Origin: Gymnorhina tibicen
Taxonomy: Eukaryota > Chordata > Aves > Passeriformes > Artamidae
Reading direction: 5' to 3'
Assembly (NCBI GenBank): GCA_013399875.1
Contig: VXAZ01001058.1
Location: 2,693,377-2,757,376, forward strand
DNA: 64,000 nt
Made by a program: the position numbers and the translations under genes. Position 1 is the stretch's first letter; every line of letters begins with the position of its first letter. A model generated the notes under the pieces. The model saw only the letters and a program-made list of their open reading frames with translations, was not told where the DNA came from and ran no database searches. Of this stretch, positions 8,887-20,840 are shown one piece after another.

Positions 8887-11800
8887 ATGCGCGCCTGGAA
8901 GGCGGTGGCCAGCACGCTGGCGCTCAGCGGGGCCGATGTGGTGGTCACCACGCTGCTCTACACCCATGGCCAGGGCGGCCGGAATGTCCTGCAGGACCTG
9001 CGGCACTTCAACATCTTCAACTCGCTGCTGGACATCTGGGGGGGCTGCCTGTACCGCAGCTGTGTGCTGCTGGGGGCTGCCATCGGCGTGGCCACCAACA
9101 CGGCCTACGGCCCCCGGCGCCTCAAGGCATCGCGGACCTTCATCGCCGTCGTCTGCCTCCTCATGGGCATCTACATGATGGTGAAGCTGCTGCTCTACTC
9201 GGAGGTGCGGAAGACCATCAGGGACCCCTGGTTCTGGGGGCTCTTTGCCTGGACCTACGTGGCGCTGGCGGCCACCTTCGGGCTGTGGCAGCTGCTGGCC
9301 TGTGTCACCTCCTCCCGCGAGGCGCTGGGGCCCGGCTCCGAGTCCCGTGCCGAGGTGGAGGAGAGCTGTGATGGGGGCACCCCGAGGGACAAGCGGGAGG
9401 AGGCAGCAGGTCCCACCATCCATAAACTGCTGTCCTACACCAAGCCGGATGCCTTCTTCCTGGGCATCGCCTCCTTCTTCCTCCTCGTGGCCGCCTTGGG
9501 TGAGTGAAGGGACCACAGGCGGGCTGTGGTGTGCTCCCATCCTCACCAGCAGGGATGGAGCCGTGGTGGTAGGGCTTGGAAGTACCCTAGGGTTGCTTTT
9601 TTTTAGGGGGTGCTGGGTGGCACATGCTGCACGGGATGGGTGAAAAATGAAGTGGGGCCAAACCAAATGCAGCAGGGGATAAAATCCACTCCAGGGGAGT
9701 GCAACATCCCCACGTGCCACTAAGGGCTGCACCTCTCAAGGCGTACTGTGTCGCGGCCGAGTATCTCTGTGGCAGGGATGGGGCTGTCCACAGGCCGTCG
9801 CAGTTGGGAATACAGGTCCTGTGCCGATCCCATGCAGTGGGGCTGAACCTCCATGTCCTGTGCTTGTCCTGCAGGAGAGACCTTCCTGCCCTACTACACG
9901 GGGCTGGCCATCGACGGCATCGTGGTGCAGAAGAGCATGGATCGCTTCTCCACGGCAGTGCTGGTCATGTCGCTGCTCGCCATAGGAAGGTAATCCAGGG
10001 GCTGGATTTGGCCCTGACAAGGAGGAGTTTGGGGTTTTCCCACAGGAGCTCGTGGTGATGGTGGGCACAGGCACCCGCTCTGCCAGTTCGCTGCCAGACC
10101 CCAGGGATGTGCTGTGAATTCTCTGCGCCGTCACAGAGAGGCCGTGGTTGGCGGTCACGAGGCCTTTGTGTAGCCCTTCATGTCCGTCTGCTGGAGGTGG
10201 GGGAGCAGGAATGGACACAGGGAATGGGTTCCCTGGGGAATGCTGTTCCAGCAGTGCTGCGTTCCCTCCCAAACCTTGTGACTACCAGGGTTAGGACCAG
10301 CCACCACTGTGCTGGTGGCACCCAGGAGAGATGCGGGCTGATGATAAGTGTTGTCAGCACTGCCCCGGCCCTTGGCCCGGCGCGGGGGTGTTTGTGTTGC
10401 TGAGAGGGTTTCGTGTCCATGGCTCTATAACGTTTCTTATCTGCAATTAGCTCATTTGCCGCAGGTATCCGGGGCGGCGTTTTTACGCTCATCTTCGCAA
10501 GGCTCAACATCCGCCTTCGCAACTGCCTCTTCAGGTCGCTGGTGTCTCAGGAGATGAGTTTTTTTGATGAGAATCGCACAGGTTGGTTCCTCTCTCCCCT
10601 GGATTTGCTCTAACCCCTCTATCCCACCCCCGATTTTTTTCCCCTTGGCTTGCCCTGCTAGCATACAGCAGGTTGGGGGCAGCCAGAGGCAGCACCCACA
10701 CATTTGTGGTTAGAAATAGAGGCAGAAAGCTCTTCCCTTTCAGTTGCCTCCCACCGTGGGGATGTCCCATTGCCACCCATCAGCCTGGCATCCAGCAGTC
10801 CTAGCGCTGACATGCTCATTTCCAGTCACCCCCAAAACTCCCATTTCCTTCCTCCCATCAGTGCCTATTGGTGGGCTGCTCTCCAGCTCTGCTCCAGTCC
10901 CTGAAACCTCGGATGTGCGAATCTTGCTGGATGTGCTTGTTGGTTTCCCTGTTTGCAGTTCAGTCCTGTCCCAGTCTTGGTCCCAGGCCGTGCCACTCCG
11001 GTGTAACGTTCACAGATTTAATTTTGTCTCGGTGGTATTTTTAGTTTTGAGGCTGTTGCTGTATTTAGCAGTTACTGCACAGTGCCTTGGTAGCTGAGGA
11101 CAGCAGAGATGTTACTGGAAGTGAGATATAGGTAACCCAGGACTTGCACAAAAGCATGGGGGTTCAGCTGGACTCAAACACAGGCCAAGGATTTTGGAGT
11201 TCAGGGTGATGTTTGCTGGCTGTAACACTCAGCTCCACCAAAAGGCACCGCCAGAGCTTCATCCCTCAGTAGCTGGACCCATGTCCTCAGGTCTCTTGGG
11301 TCAGCTCCAGGCTGTGGACTGTGTGTGGTTGTGGGCTGCCCTCTGGTGTAGGATGCTGCCACGGTCCCCTTTGCTGTCCTACCCTTGGTGACCCAGGGAT
11401 GTAGCTCGTGCCTTCAGGTGCATCTCCTGCCCCTCGTGCATGCAGCAATCCAAGCTCCTCTGTTTTGCTTTGCATCCACAGCGGTGGAGAGTTGCCCCCC
11501 TTCCATGCCACCCTTCAGACCCGCAGCTGGTTGGATGGGGAGCTCCACCTGGCCCCTGGCACGGGACGTGGGACGGGGTTAGGCAGTGACCTGCCGTGGT
11601 GACGCGTCCCCGCTCTCCCCTTCCCCGACCCCTCCTTGCTGCAGGGGACGTCATCTCCCGCCTGACGTCGGACACGACCATCGTGAGCGACCTGGTCTCC
11701 CAGAACATCAACATCTTCCTGCGCAACGTGGTGAAGGCCACGGGCGTGATCTTCTTCATGTTCAGCCTCTCCTGGAAGCTCTCGCTCGTCACCTTCATGG

Positions 11801-14800
11801 GCTTCCCCATCATCATGCTGGTGTCTGATGTCTATGGGAAGTACTACCAGGTAGGCAGGAGCAGCTGGCACTGCCACTGTGCTGGGCTGGTCTCCCCGTG
11901 AAGCCATCAAGGAGCTTGTGGGTGGCTTGGAGCCGGTGGGAGTGATGCTGGAGTGTTTTGCTGCCAGCAGTGGGGGCAGGAAAGTGGCATTAAACCTGTG
12001 TGGGCAGACAGGTGTAACCTGGGCTCTTGCCTTGCTTCATGGTCAGGAGTGGAAGCATCTCAGGTCTGACAGAAGAGGTGGCCGGGCCATGGGGTGTCCC
12101 CTGTATGCACCTGCCTGTCCTCGTGCCGTCTCTCCTCTCCCTTTGGGGTCACTTGGTGGGGTCCCAGAGCCCGGGGCGAGCGGGGAGATGTGCCACAGGC
12201 AGCCTGGCGCTTGCTGAGCCCCCTCTGCCTCCCCCTGCTCCCTGCAGAAGCTCTCCAAGGATGTGCAGAACGCCCTGGCCAAGGCAAACAACACGGCCGA
12301 GGAGACCATCTCGGCCATGAAGACCGTCCGCAGCTTCGCCAACGAGGAGACGGAGGCCAACGTGTACTGGCAGAAGCTGCAGCAGGTGTACAAGCTCAAC
12401 AAGAGGGAGGCCATGGCTTACACCTACTACGTCTGGTCCAGCGGGGTAGGTGGATGGCCCTGGGGCTTCCCTGCGTGGGGCTGGGATGGGCAGGGGAGTC
12501 TGTCCAGATCCCAAAGCGCACAAGGCGGCTGCGCGTGGTTCTCCTCCGCTTCCAGGGAACTCTGCGGGGCGAGCCCAGGCCTGCTATCTGCTGCCAGTGA
12601 TCCCCGGGCTCTTGATTATTAATTACTTTCACCCATCAAAAAATACATCCCGTCCCGCCCCGAGGCAGCGTTGCGTCGTTCCACGGAACTGCCTGTTTTC
12701 CCCTGCACACAGGGAAATAATTGATAAGAGCTCAAGGTCGTGGAGCAACCCGTGCCGGGGTGTGCTGCAGTGCGTGCCTGTGCCAGCTCCGCTCCGGGGC
12801 TCCGGCTGGGGAGCAGCCACGGCGTTGGTTGAGCTTCTGCTCGGGAGCGGAGATTTTCCGCGTGTGGGTGGTGGCAGGGGGAGGCTGCTGGGCTTTGGCT
12901 TCGGGCTTTTTTTTTTTTTTTCCCTTTTTTTTTTTCCTTTTCTTTTCTTCTCTTCCTGCGAAATGCTTTTTCATCGTTTCACATCAGATGGTTTGGGACT
13001 CCTCCAGTGTTGGCAAAACCCTCACGTGAGGCTGCACATTCAGGGATCGAAGCAGTCTCTGGCAAAGGGTTTGTGAGTTATGGTGCCTTCAGGCAGCTGC
13101 GAGAGATTTTATGGCTTCCCAAGTCTGGAAGCAAAACAGGAGCATTATTAGCATTGTTTCTGGGCTCCTAGGTAGAGCTGGAGCATGAACTGGGTTGACA
13201 CTGATCCTTTAAGAAGGCAAAACCCCTCAAAACCGCTCCTGCAGGGCTCACGTAGAAAGAAGACAATGGATATAGCTCAGCCCCAGTAAAGTCTTTCTTG
13301 GAGGGAACACAGGAGCTTAAGGTCAGATCATGGCAGAGCAATAGAGGAGGAATTTTTTTCCCCTATATTTTTGTCTGTGTGAATTTACAGTCTGTTCTTG
13401 TGCCACAGGGCACCAGGGCATCGCTGCTTTTTGGAGCACCTGGGCAGCATGGAGCAAAACCAGCTGAATAAAAGGGGCTGGTATTTGTCACATCAGAGCT
13501 GATCTGTCTCCTTCCTAGAGTAGGTGGTACCCCCCACACTGACTTCAGACAAGAGCTGAGGTTATGCTTCAGGGACTTGTACTTGCAAGGAGGATATTCT
13601 GCATTAACTCCTGGCTTGATTTTGTGTTCTAAATTAAAATGTGTCACACTCATATAACAGAAAGTTTATTTTAGTGGTGAGGTGACTGCATGCCGTGGAT
13701 AATTTGAACACAGACTATTATGCTTGAGGACCTTAGTCCAAGAGAGAAGTTCATGAGATGCTCCGTTATTTCAGATAAATTCTCCCTCCTTGGCTGTTGT
13801 CCATCAGGACTTGTTTTGTTGAAAGATATCTGCCCAGCTCCTTAAATCAGCCCATGTACTTGAGTTGTTTATCCATGCTCACTCCTAGGGCTGTCAGCTG
13901 CACTGTCAGGGATCCTCAGCTCAGGGCTCGAAGAATAAATGTCAGCACATGAGGTTTGGGCTGTTGTGTGAGTAACGACAAACACACCGAAATACCCGTT
14001 GTCCTTGCTGATTCTGGGGTGTTTCCTTGCTTTCAGCTGACCCTCCTGGTGGTCCAGGTCAGCATCCTTTACTACGGCGGGCACCTCGTGATCTCCGGGC
14101 AGATGACAAGCGGAAACCTGATATCCTTCATCATTTACGAGTTCGTCTTGGGAGACTGCATGGAGGTGAGTCTGCTTTAGCAGGGAATCGCAGAATGGGT
14201 TGGGTTGGAAGGGACCTTAAAGCTCATCTCATTCCAACTCCCTGCCATGGGCAGGGGCACCTTCCACTATCCCAGGTTGCTCCGAGCCCCATCCAACCTG
14301 GCCTTGGACACTTCCATGGGTGAGGCAGCCACAGCTGCTCTGGGCACCCTGTGCCAGGGCCTCCCCACCCTCTGGGCTACCCCATGTCAAGAGGATGTTT
14401 ATGTCCCAGAAGGTCCCAGGGCAGTTGCAGGGATAGATCCAGTGCTCACTTTCCCGTGACACATTTCTTTGGTGCTGTGGCACTGCCAGAGGGGGGATTA
14501 TCCCCTCTGCTCCCCATTCCTCCCTTGCTGTGGTCTCACAACCTTAATGTTCCTGAAGCAGCTTGTCCCCCAGCTGGGACCAGAGGGGTCAGGCTGGCCC
14601 TGCTGAAGGGCAGAGCCATGGCTGCCTCCCAAGCACATTTCCTGGCACGAAGAATGAAGGGATTACAAAGCTGCCTGTTAAATTTCAGGCTTCATTAAAA
14701 ACTTAATTATATTACTTTTTTTTTTTCCCTTTCCCTGGAATAGGCTGCAAGCTGCTGCGTTGGCAGCATCTTAGCAAGATGGGATTGCGGGTGGGATGGT

Positions 14801-17800
14801 AGAGCCCACCCAGGGCTGCCTTCCCCTTGCAGAGGCATCAATTTGGCTAATCCAGGCAGGAATGATCCAGCTGAGGTTTCCTCACAGCCAAGTGTGGCTT
14901 TGGTGGTGCTTCAGCCTCTGTGCAGGGGCAGAGCAGAGCTGGAGGCAGCTTGCCCAGCTCTCACCATCTGTTCGGATGACTGCAGGCTCTGCTGGGGTTT
15001 CCAGGCTGTGGTTTTGGTGTGGATTTAGTTTGGTTTGGGGGTTTTTTTTCCCCTCATGATGGGAGGGGCAGTTGCAGCACAAACTGTTCTGCAGCTCTGG
15101 ATTTAATATTGAAAAATGCCCTTGCCCTGGATTGTCCATGGATCCCTGCCATACCCAGCAGAGGAGGAAGAGTTCTCCTGTGTCTGATGACTGTAGTCAA
15201 CGTCAGGCTATAGGAGACTTGGGAACGCTTCAGCCATTCTCCTTACGAGTGGCACTGACCGATTTCCCCATCACTTGGGAGGGTCTCACCGCCGCCTCTT
15301 CCCTCCCAGTCCATCGGCTCCGTGTACAGCGGCCTCATGCAGGGAGTGGGAGCTGCTGAGAAGGTCTTCGAGTTCATCGACCGCAAGCCCACGATGGTGC
15401 ACGACGGGTCCCTGGCCCCGGATCACGTGGAAGGGAAGGTGGAGTTCAGGAATGTGACGTTTTCCTACCGCACCCGCTCCGCCACGCAGGTTCTCCAGGT
15501 GAGCCCTGTGGGCGCCGAGCCCTCCCAGCACCACGTGCTGCTGCTCCATCCTGGCAAGAACCAAACGCCAGCCCGTGGGGAGTGTCAGCTGCCTGTCAGA
15601 GATGTGTAAAGGCAGGCTCAGCACACGCTGGAAAACAGATTAAAAGGAACAGAGGGTGTTTAGGGCCGGCCTTCCTTACAAGGAATGGGATTTATTAATA
15701 AAACCCTTGTTCCCCGCTCAGGCATTAAACATGTCAGCGTGGTACGGGGCTTTGTGCCAAGCTGCCTCAGACTGTTTCTGTGGGAGAGGGGCTGGGACGA
15801 TGAGGCAGGGAGAGGCAGCAAAGAGGTCAGTTTGCTTTTTAGAGGACCTGCTACATCAGCAGGCAAATCTGAAGCAATTTGGAGGCTTTTTGCTTCCCCA
15901 GAGCCAGGAGAAATGGCTGATGTGGCACCTTACCAAGGCAGAGGGTCACTCTGGCCAGATTTTGGCTACCTTTCTTGTGCAGTGCCCCAGGACGGTGAGA
16001 AAAGCCTGGACCTGAGCATGCTCTCCCATCCATGTTGCAGAACGTGTCCTTCACCCTGCACCCTGGCAAAGTGACAGCGCTCGTGGGTCCTTCGGGGAGT
16101 GGGAAGAGCTCCTGTGTCAACATCCTGGAGAACTTCTACCCTCTGCAGGACGGGCAGGTGCTGCTGGATGGGCGTCCCATTAACATGTACGATCACAAGT
16201 ACCTGCACTCCGTGGTACGAGCGACTGATACGTGTATTCTGGTTATCATACCCGTGTTCTGCTTAGTCCAGTCACCACCTGCAGAGCCCAGAGGGGATGC
16301 ATGGCACTGTTGCACGTTGCTTTGGATTTGATCTGGCAGCTTCAGAAATGTCCAGAAAGCTGGAGGCTGGAAGTGGTCCAAGAAATTAATTCGGATAATT
16401 TGTGGGGGTGGAAGGGAAAGGGACAGGCGGTGGCTTCAAGGGGAAGGGGAAGCCTTCCAAAAACAGAACAAAAAACACGTTTAGTTTGGTGGTTTTTGGC
16501 CAACACAGTAGAAATACGGTTTTGGCTGTTGGATTAAGTATCATCTAAATTGGGTTTGGAAAAAGAGTTCTGCATTCCTCCAGCACTTTCTACCTTAAGA
16601 TCTTACAGTAATTCTCAGCTAATGGGGAGTTAAACCTCTCAGGATCCTGGCAGCAGCTGGAGCACCAGAGGGGCTGGTGGTTTGCCTAGGAGAGGGGTCT
16701 GGGCCCCTCAGCTCTCATCTGTGTGTCAGCACAGATCAGCCTTCATCTCTGCAAGTAACTGCCTCCTTTGTTTGCCCCCAGAGCAAATGGCCTCAGCAGT
16801 CAGCAGGAAAACCTGAAAACAATTGATCAGGCTGGAAAGCCAAAGTCACTGTGACTAATTTACATTCCCTGCCCGTCCTGAGTGAAAATCAAAGGCTGGG
16901 CAAGTCTTTCAGCTTAGAAAGCCTGGTGTGGTGTTAGGAACATGGGGAGAAGTCAATTAAAATATGACCGTGTCCCCCTGGCTCTCTTCACGCACAGTTC
17001 TGAGTCATAGTTTGAAAGGTTCGATTTATTCCAGTATCAAGGGTTTGATAAAGCAGCTGAACGTGAGAGTGAGCAGCCATGGCTGGAAGGCAGGACAGGG
17101 AGGCTGTTGCTAAGCAATTAAGGAATTGCAGCCATTACATCCCTAACTTGCTCATTTGGGATTAAAAGATGCAAGAGGGCTCATTCACATGGCCCAAGTG
17201 TGATTACTGGCCTTGAAAGGAAAATCAGCAAGGGCCTGGGAGAGGGTCTCTCCAGCTTGACTTATCCCAGCAACTGGTCTTCTGTTCTGGGAAAAGCAAA
17301 CAGTGATGGGAATAACAGATTTGGAGCAGAACCATAGCAGGGTTTAGGAGGGGGAAGCCCATCTCAGATGCCAACGTGCCAGCATTGCATCAGGTTTCTT
17401 TCCTGCAAAATGGCTTTCCAGCAGATGATGCAAACTGGGCGCCCTGACATTGGCATCCTCACTGGAAGCTCACACTGAGCACTTCTGTATCTTGGTTAAT
17501 GACACTTTTGTATCTTGATCTCGGTCCTTACTCAGCAGGAACAAATAGCAATCTTATCTGAGATGCCGTGCCGGGGGCGTCTTCTGCTCCTGACCCCTGC
17601 TCTCCCTTGCTTCCTGCAGATCTCCCTGGTGAGCCAAGAGCCCGTGCTGTTCGCCCGCTCTATCGCAGATAATATTTCGTACGGCTTAACTTCAGCCTCC
17701 TTCGAGTCCGTGGTTCAGGCTGCCCAGAAGGCCAACGCCCACAGCTTCATCACCGAGCTACAGGACGGCTACCACACAGGTACCCACCCCGCTGCTGGGC

Positions 17801-19433
17801 CTGGCAGCTGGACTTCGTGGCAGCTCTTGATTTGTATTTTGACCCTCTCTCCCCTGACCCAACAGAGGCAGGTGAAAAAGGAGCTCAGCTGTCAGGTGGC
17901 CAGAAGCAGAGGGTGGCGATTGCCAGGGCCTTGATCCGAGCCCCTCCCATCCTCATCCTGGACGAAGCCACGAGCGCGCTGGATGCAGAGAGCGAGCACG
18001 CGGTGAGTGGGTCGCTTGGGTGTTTGGGCAGAGAGGGTTTGGAGGGCAGACTGTAGCTTCAGTTTCCAGCCTGTGGGCAAGCTTAGTCTTGACACGGTGC
18101 GATCAGAGGGTTGAGTAAACTGCTAATTCCGTAGCAGGAATTTGCTTCCAATGCTCTTGTAGCCACCAGGAAAGGAATAATTCTATGCTCGCAGCAGCCA
18201 ATGCCTGACAGACCTGATGAGGTAGGGATCCTTGCTGATTTTTTCAACGTGGAAAGCATTAATTGGCATACAGAGACTCTGTGCAGCCTTTTAGGACAGG
18301 GTACAGAGAAAGACCCTGTAAAATGGTGCTGCAGCAAGGAGAGTAGGACTGCCTGAGCTCAAATCCCAGCCGAGGCACCAAGGAGGCCACACTTGCAGGA
18401 AAAGCCTTGAGCATCCTGTGAACTGGTTTATCTGTCTGGGACGTGATGACCAAACAGCTCCACCAGCAGCAGTCTGGCCTCACTGATGCAATGACACGAG
18501 GGAAAGCCTGTTCAAGGCTGGGGTTTGAGGACGTGCCTCCGATCCCAGAGGACAAATCCTGCTGGGGCAGCACAAGTGTCTGACCTTGGAGCAGCTTGCT
18601 GCCTCATAGGTCCTCAGCCACGTGTGTGGTACCTGATGCCAGCCCAGGGCTGGTTTTGGCTGCCCAGGGGTGTCAATGTGACGTGCCCGATGGCCACCTG
18701 CCTGCCTTTAGATGTCAGTGCTATTGTCTCTTGACTGAAAAAACCCTCGCTTGCCTTGCCTTGATACATTCAGGGAAGAACCCTGCTTTTCTGAGCAGCT
18801 GCATTCACCAGGTATCGGCTTCCTGCAGTCTCTGCCAGCACCACATGGCCTCCAAATTCGGGGCCCAGCTGTAACAAGTCCCCAGCTTACAGGATCAGAC
18901 CTGTGTTCATACCTCACCTGGCTGGACTGAGATGATATTTGGGCTGCAGCCGGGAGCTGGGCTGGACATGCTGGTGCTGGTAGTGCTGCAGGGAGCCAGA
19001 GGAGAACAAATCTCCTGTCCAGAGGTTTCTGGACACTGACCACAAAGCTGCTGTTCTCCCAGTGCCCGGTCACTAAAGCCTTTTCTCCCCGCAGATTCAG
19101 CAGGCGATTTACGGCGACTTGCAGAACCACACGGTGCTTGTCATAGCTCACAGGCTGAGCACTGTGGAGAGGGCACACAACATCATTGTGCTGGACAAGG
19201 GCCGCGTGGTGCAGCAGGGCTCGCACAAGGAGCTGATGGAAGAAGGAGGCCTTTATTCCAAGCTGGTGCAGAGACAGATCCTGGGGCTGGAGGGGGGCGG
19301 CACGGACAGCGTCCAGCCTGCAGCCCGGGGGGATTCGGCGAAGGCGCCCGGCGGGCCGGAGGAGGAGTTCAGGATAGACCATTCCCTGCCGGCCGCGGCA
19401 CAGGACGATTACAACAGCGCGGCTCCCAAGTGA
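8887..19433 (+). CDS. ABCB9: ABCB9 (TAPL), lysosomal peptide ABC half-transporter, 11 coding exons
   Basis: Exons 8887-9499, 9875-9989, 10451-10581, 11645-11850, 12248-12445, 14037-14165, 15310-15498, 16041-16214, 17620-17779, 17866-18002 and 19095-19433 give 796 residues (human is 766). Exon 1 encodes a multi-spanning N-terminal TMD0-like region with a longer acidic linker than I recall in human. The transmembrane core follows. The nucleotide-binding domain is complete: Walker [10 protein letters not shown] (543-551), Q-loop Q591, signature LSGGQ (647-651), Walker B ILILDE (667-672), D-loop SALD (675-678) and H-loop H703. The family homodimerises in lysosomes and pumps peptides from cytosol to lumen with ATP; TMD0 is known to direct lysosomal targeting. 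TAP1/TAP2 are the nearest alternatives, but the TMD0 sequence and the VPS37B/HIP1R neighbours decide for ABCB9. The exon ending at 16214 has a weak donor (GTACGA). No disabling change was seen. Confidence 0.95.
10582..11644 (+). other. ABCB9 intron 3, nothing recognised
   Basis: About 1.06 kb of unique-looking intron sequence. I see splice sites at both ends and no repeat, RNA gene or extra exon that I can support. The shorter introns at 9500-9874, 9990-10450 and 11851-12247 are similar. Confidence 0.5.
12906..12956. repeat. T-rich pyrimidine tract
   Basis: A long run of T with C interruptions within ABCB9 intron 5 (12446-14036). It could be the tail of an old reverse-strand retrosequence or a simple repeat; no element body was recognised next to it. 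The remainder of the intron shows nothing I can name. Confidence 0.7.
14180..14385 (-). repeat. CR1 LINE 3' end, antisense in ABCB9 intron 6
   Basis: The plus strand reads AATCGCAGAATGGGTTGGGT, TGGAAGGGACCTTAAAGCTC, CCAACTCCCTGCCATGGGCA, CCCATCCAACCTGGCCTTGG and GCACCCTGTGCCAGGGCCTC in order, the reverse complement of the CR1 3' region. It begins 15 bases after the exon ending at 14165. The remaining intron (to 15309) shows nothing else recognisable. Confidence 0.92.
16215..17619 (+). other. ABCB9 intron 8, nothing recognised
   Basis: A 1.4-kb intron between the Walker A exon and the Q-loop exon. No repeat or extra exon was recognised. The intron at 18003-19094, between the Walker B exon and the last exon, is likewise unremarkable. 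Confidence 0.5.
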
Positions 19434-20840
19434 GGGCGGCCGCGGCCGGCGCTCGGACGCTCCCTGGACGCTGGGACGGAGGTGGCAGAACGGCGCCGCT
19501 GGCTCGCCTCGCGTCACACACCCGTGCACACCCAAACACACACCCTAGAGCTTCCTGCAGGACGGGCCGGCGGGCACCTGCCGGCTGGCAAAACAGGGAT
19601 TCACCCGAGGGAGCTGGGTCTTTAGCAATTCTCAGCGTTTCTACTGGGTTTCTTTTCTTACTACCAGTAACTCCTCTCGACTGGGACTTTTCTCCCATCG
19701 ATCTGCATGTGTAACTGCTATTAACTGTAATGGATGTCAAATGCATGCGTGGAGGGGGAAGATTGAAAACCCCTCCAGGAATTTCAGGGGGTGGCTTTTG
19801 TGGCTGGATAGAAAAACCGTGACTGTAAAACAAGGTCCTGCTCCCTCTGTCAATCTATGGGGCTAATCCAAAATTGGCTGAAGCCTGTAGGGAGTTCCCT
19901 TTGGCTTCGGCAAAAACTGGATCACTCCCATGGAGCTGAATGCCGGGAGAGTTTTGCACTGAGTGCCTGCAGGCTCAGGCTCCCAACCATTGCTGCTGAG
20001 CTTGTATCGTGTAGTATCCATCCTTGCTGGGACCAGCCAGGGGACCGGGAGGCAGATGTTACTTTCTGATTTGCTCTTGGTGCTTGGTGGGCGTTTGTTT
20101 TTAAGGATGAAACGTTTTACCATAATTGGGTTAGGTTTTGGGGCTCGGGGGTTTTTTTTTGTTTGATTTGTTTGTAGTTTTTTAACGTTATTTGTGTGCA
20201 CTGTGCAATGTCTGTCTGGCTCCAGTATCCACTGAGAATTGGTCTGTTACTTCAGAATTTTTTTTAACTCACAACCCCGGTGCTGGTGTGAAAAAAAACA
20301 CTACTAAAGACAGGCATAAAACACTAAAAGACAGCACTTTATAAATCCCACCAAAGCTTTGTTCAGCTTCAGGCCACGCTAGCGACTTCACTGCATGGGA
20401 AATCCATACAGTCACGTTCCTTGAAGTCCAACTTCAGCTGCCTGAACTTTATCATGTGTTTCTTTGAATATAATTTATTTTAGTATGAGGGATAGAAAGA
20501 AATGTGTTGCTCCTAGCCCTTTGGGGTAATGGCTCTGGCTTAGTAGCGTTATCCTGCTATAGATTGGTGACAAATCCTATGCAGCCAGGCAGGTACTGTT
20601 TTAAAAATAGCATTTCTAGGGGAACACTGACTTCAGACTCTGCATAGTTAAGAAATTCTCTGAAGCACTTTACTCTCATGTTTTCTGATACTTGAATGCT
20701 GCTGCATTTTCCTTTTCAGCAGGTTTGCATTTTTGTTATTGGCAATGTTTTGTTTTCATTTAGCGATGTTTTACAAACTCTAAATTTAGTGTCCTTGAGG
20801 AGGGATGCTCAAAAAAATAAAATACTACCTCTGCCACTCA
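19434..20840 (+). other. ABCB9: ABCB9 3' UTR with poly(A) signal at 20816
   Basis: About 1.4 kb of noncoding sequence after the stop, becoming AT-rich, ending in AATAAA at 20816-20821. No earlier clean AATAAA was noticed, so this is the most likely end of the ABCB9 message. The exact cleavage site is unknown. Confidence 0.5.

Noticed and set aside
8887..19433. Assignment as TAP1 or TAP2
   Set aside because: The N-terminal membrane region and core sequence follow ABCB9, the neighbours are those of ABCB9, and no MHC genes are present.
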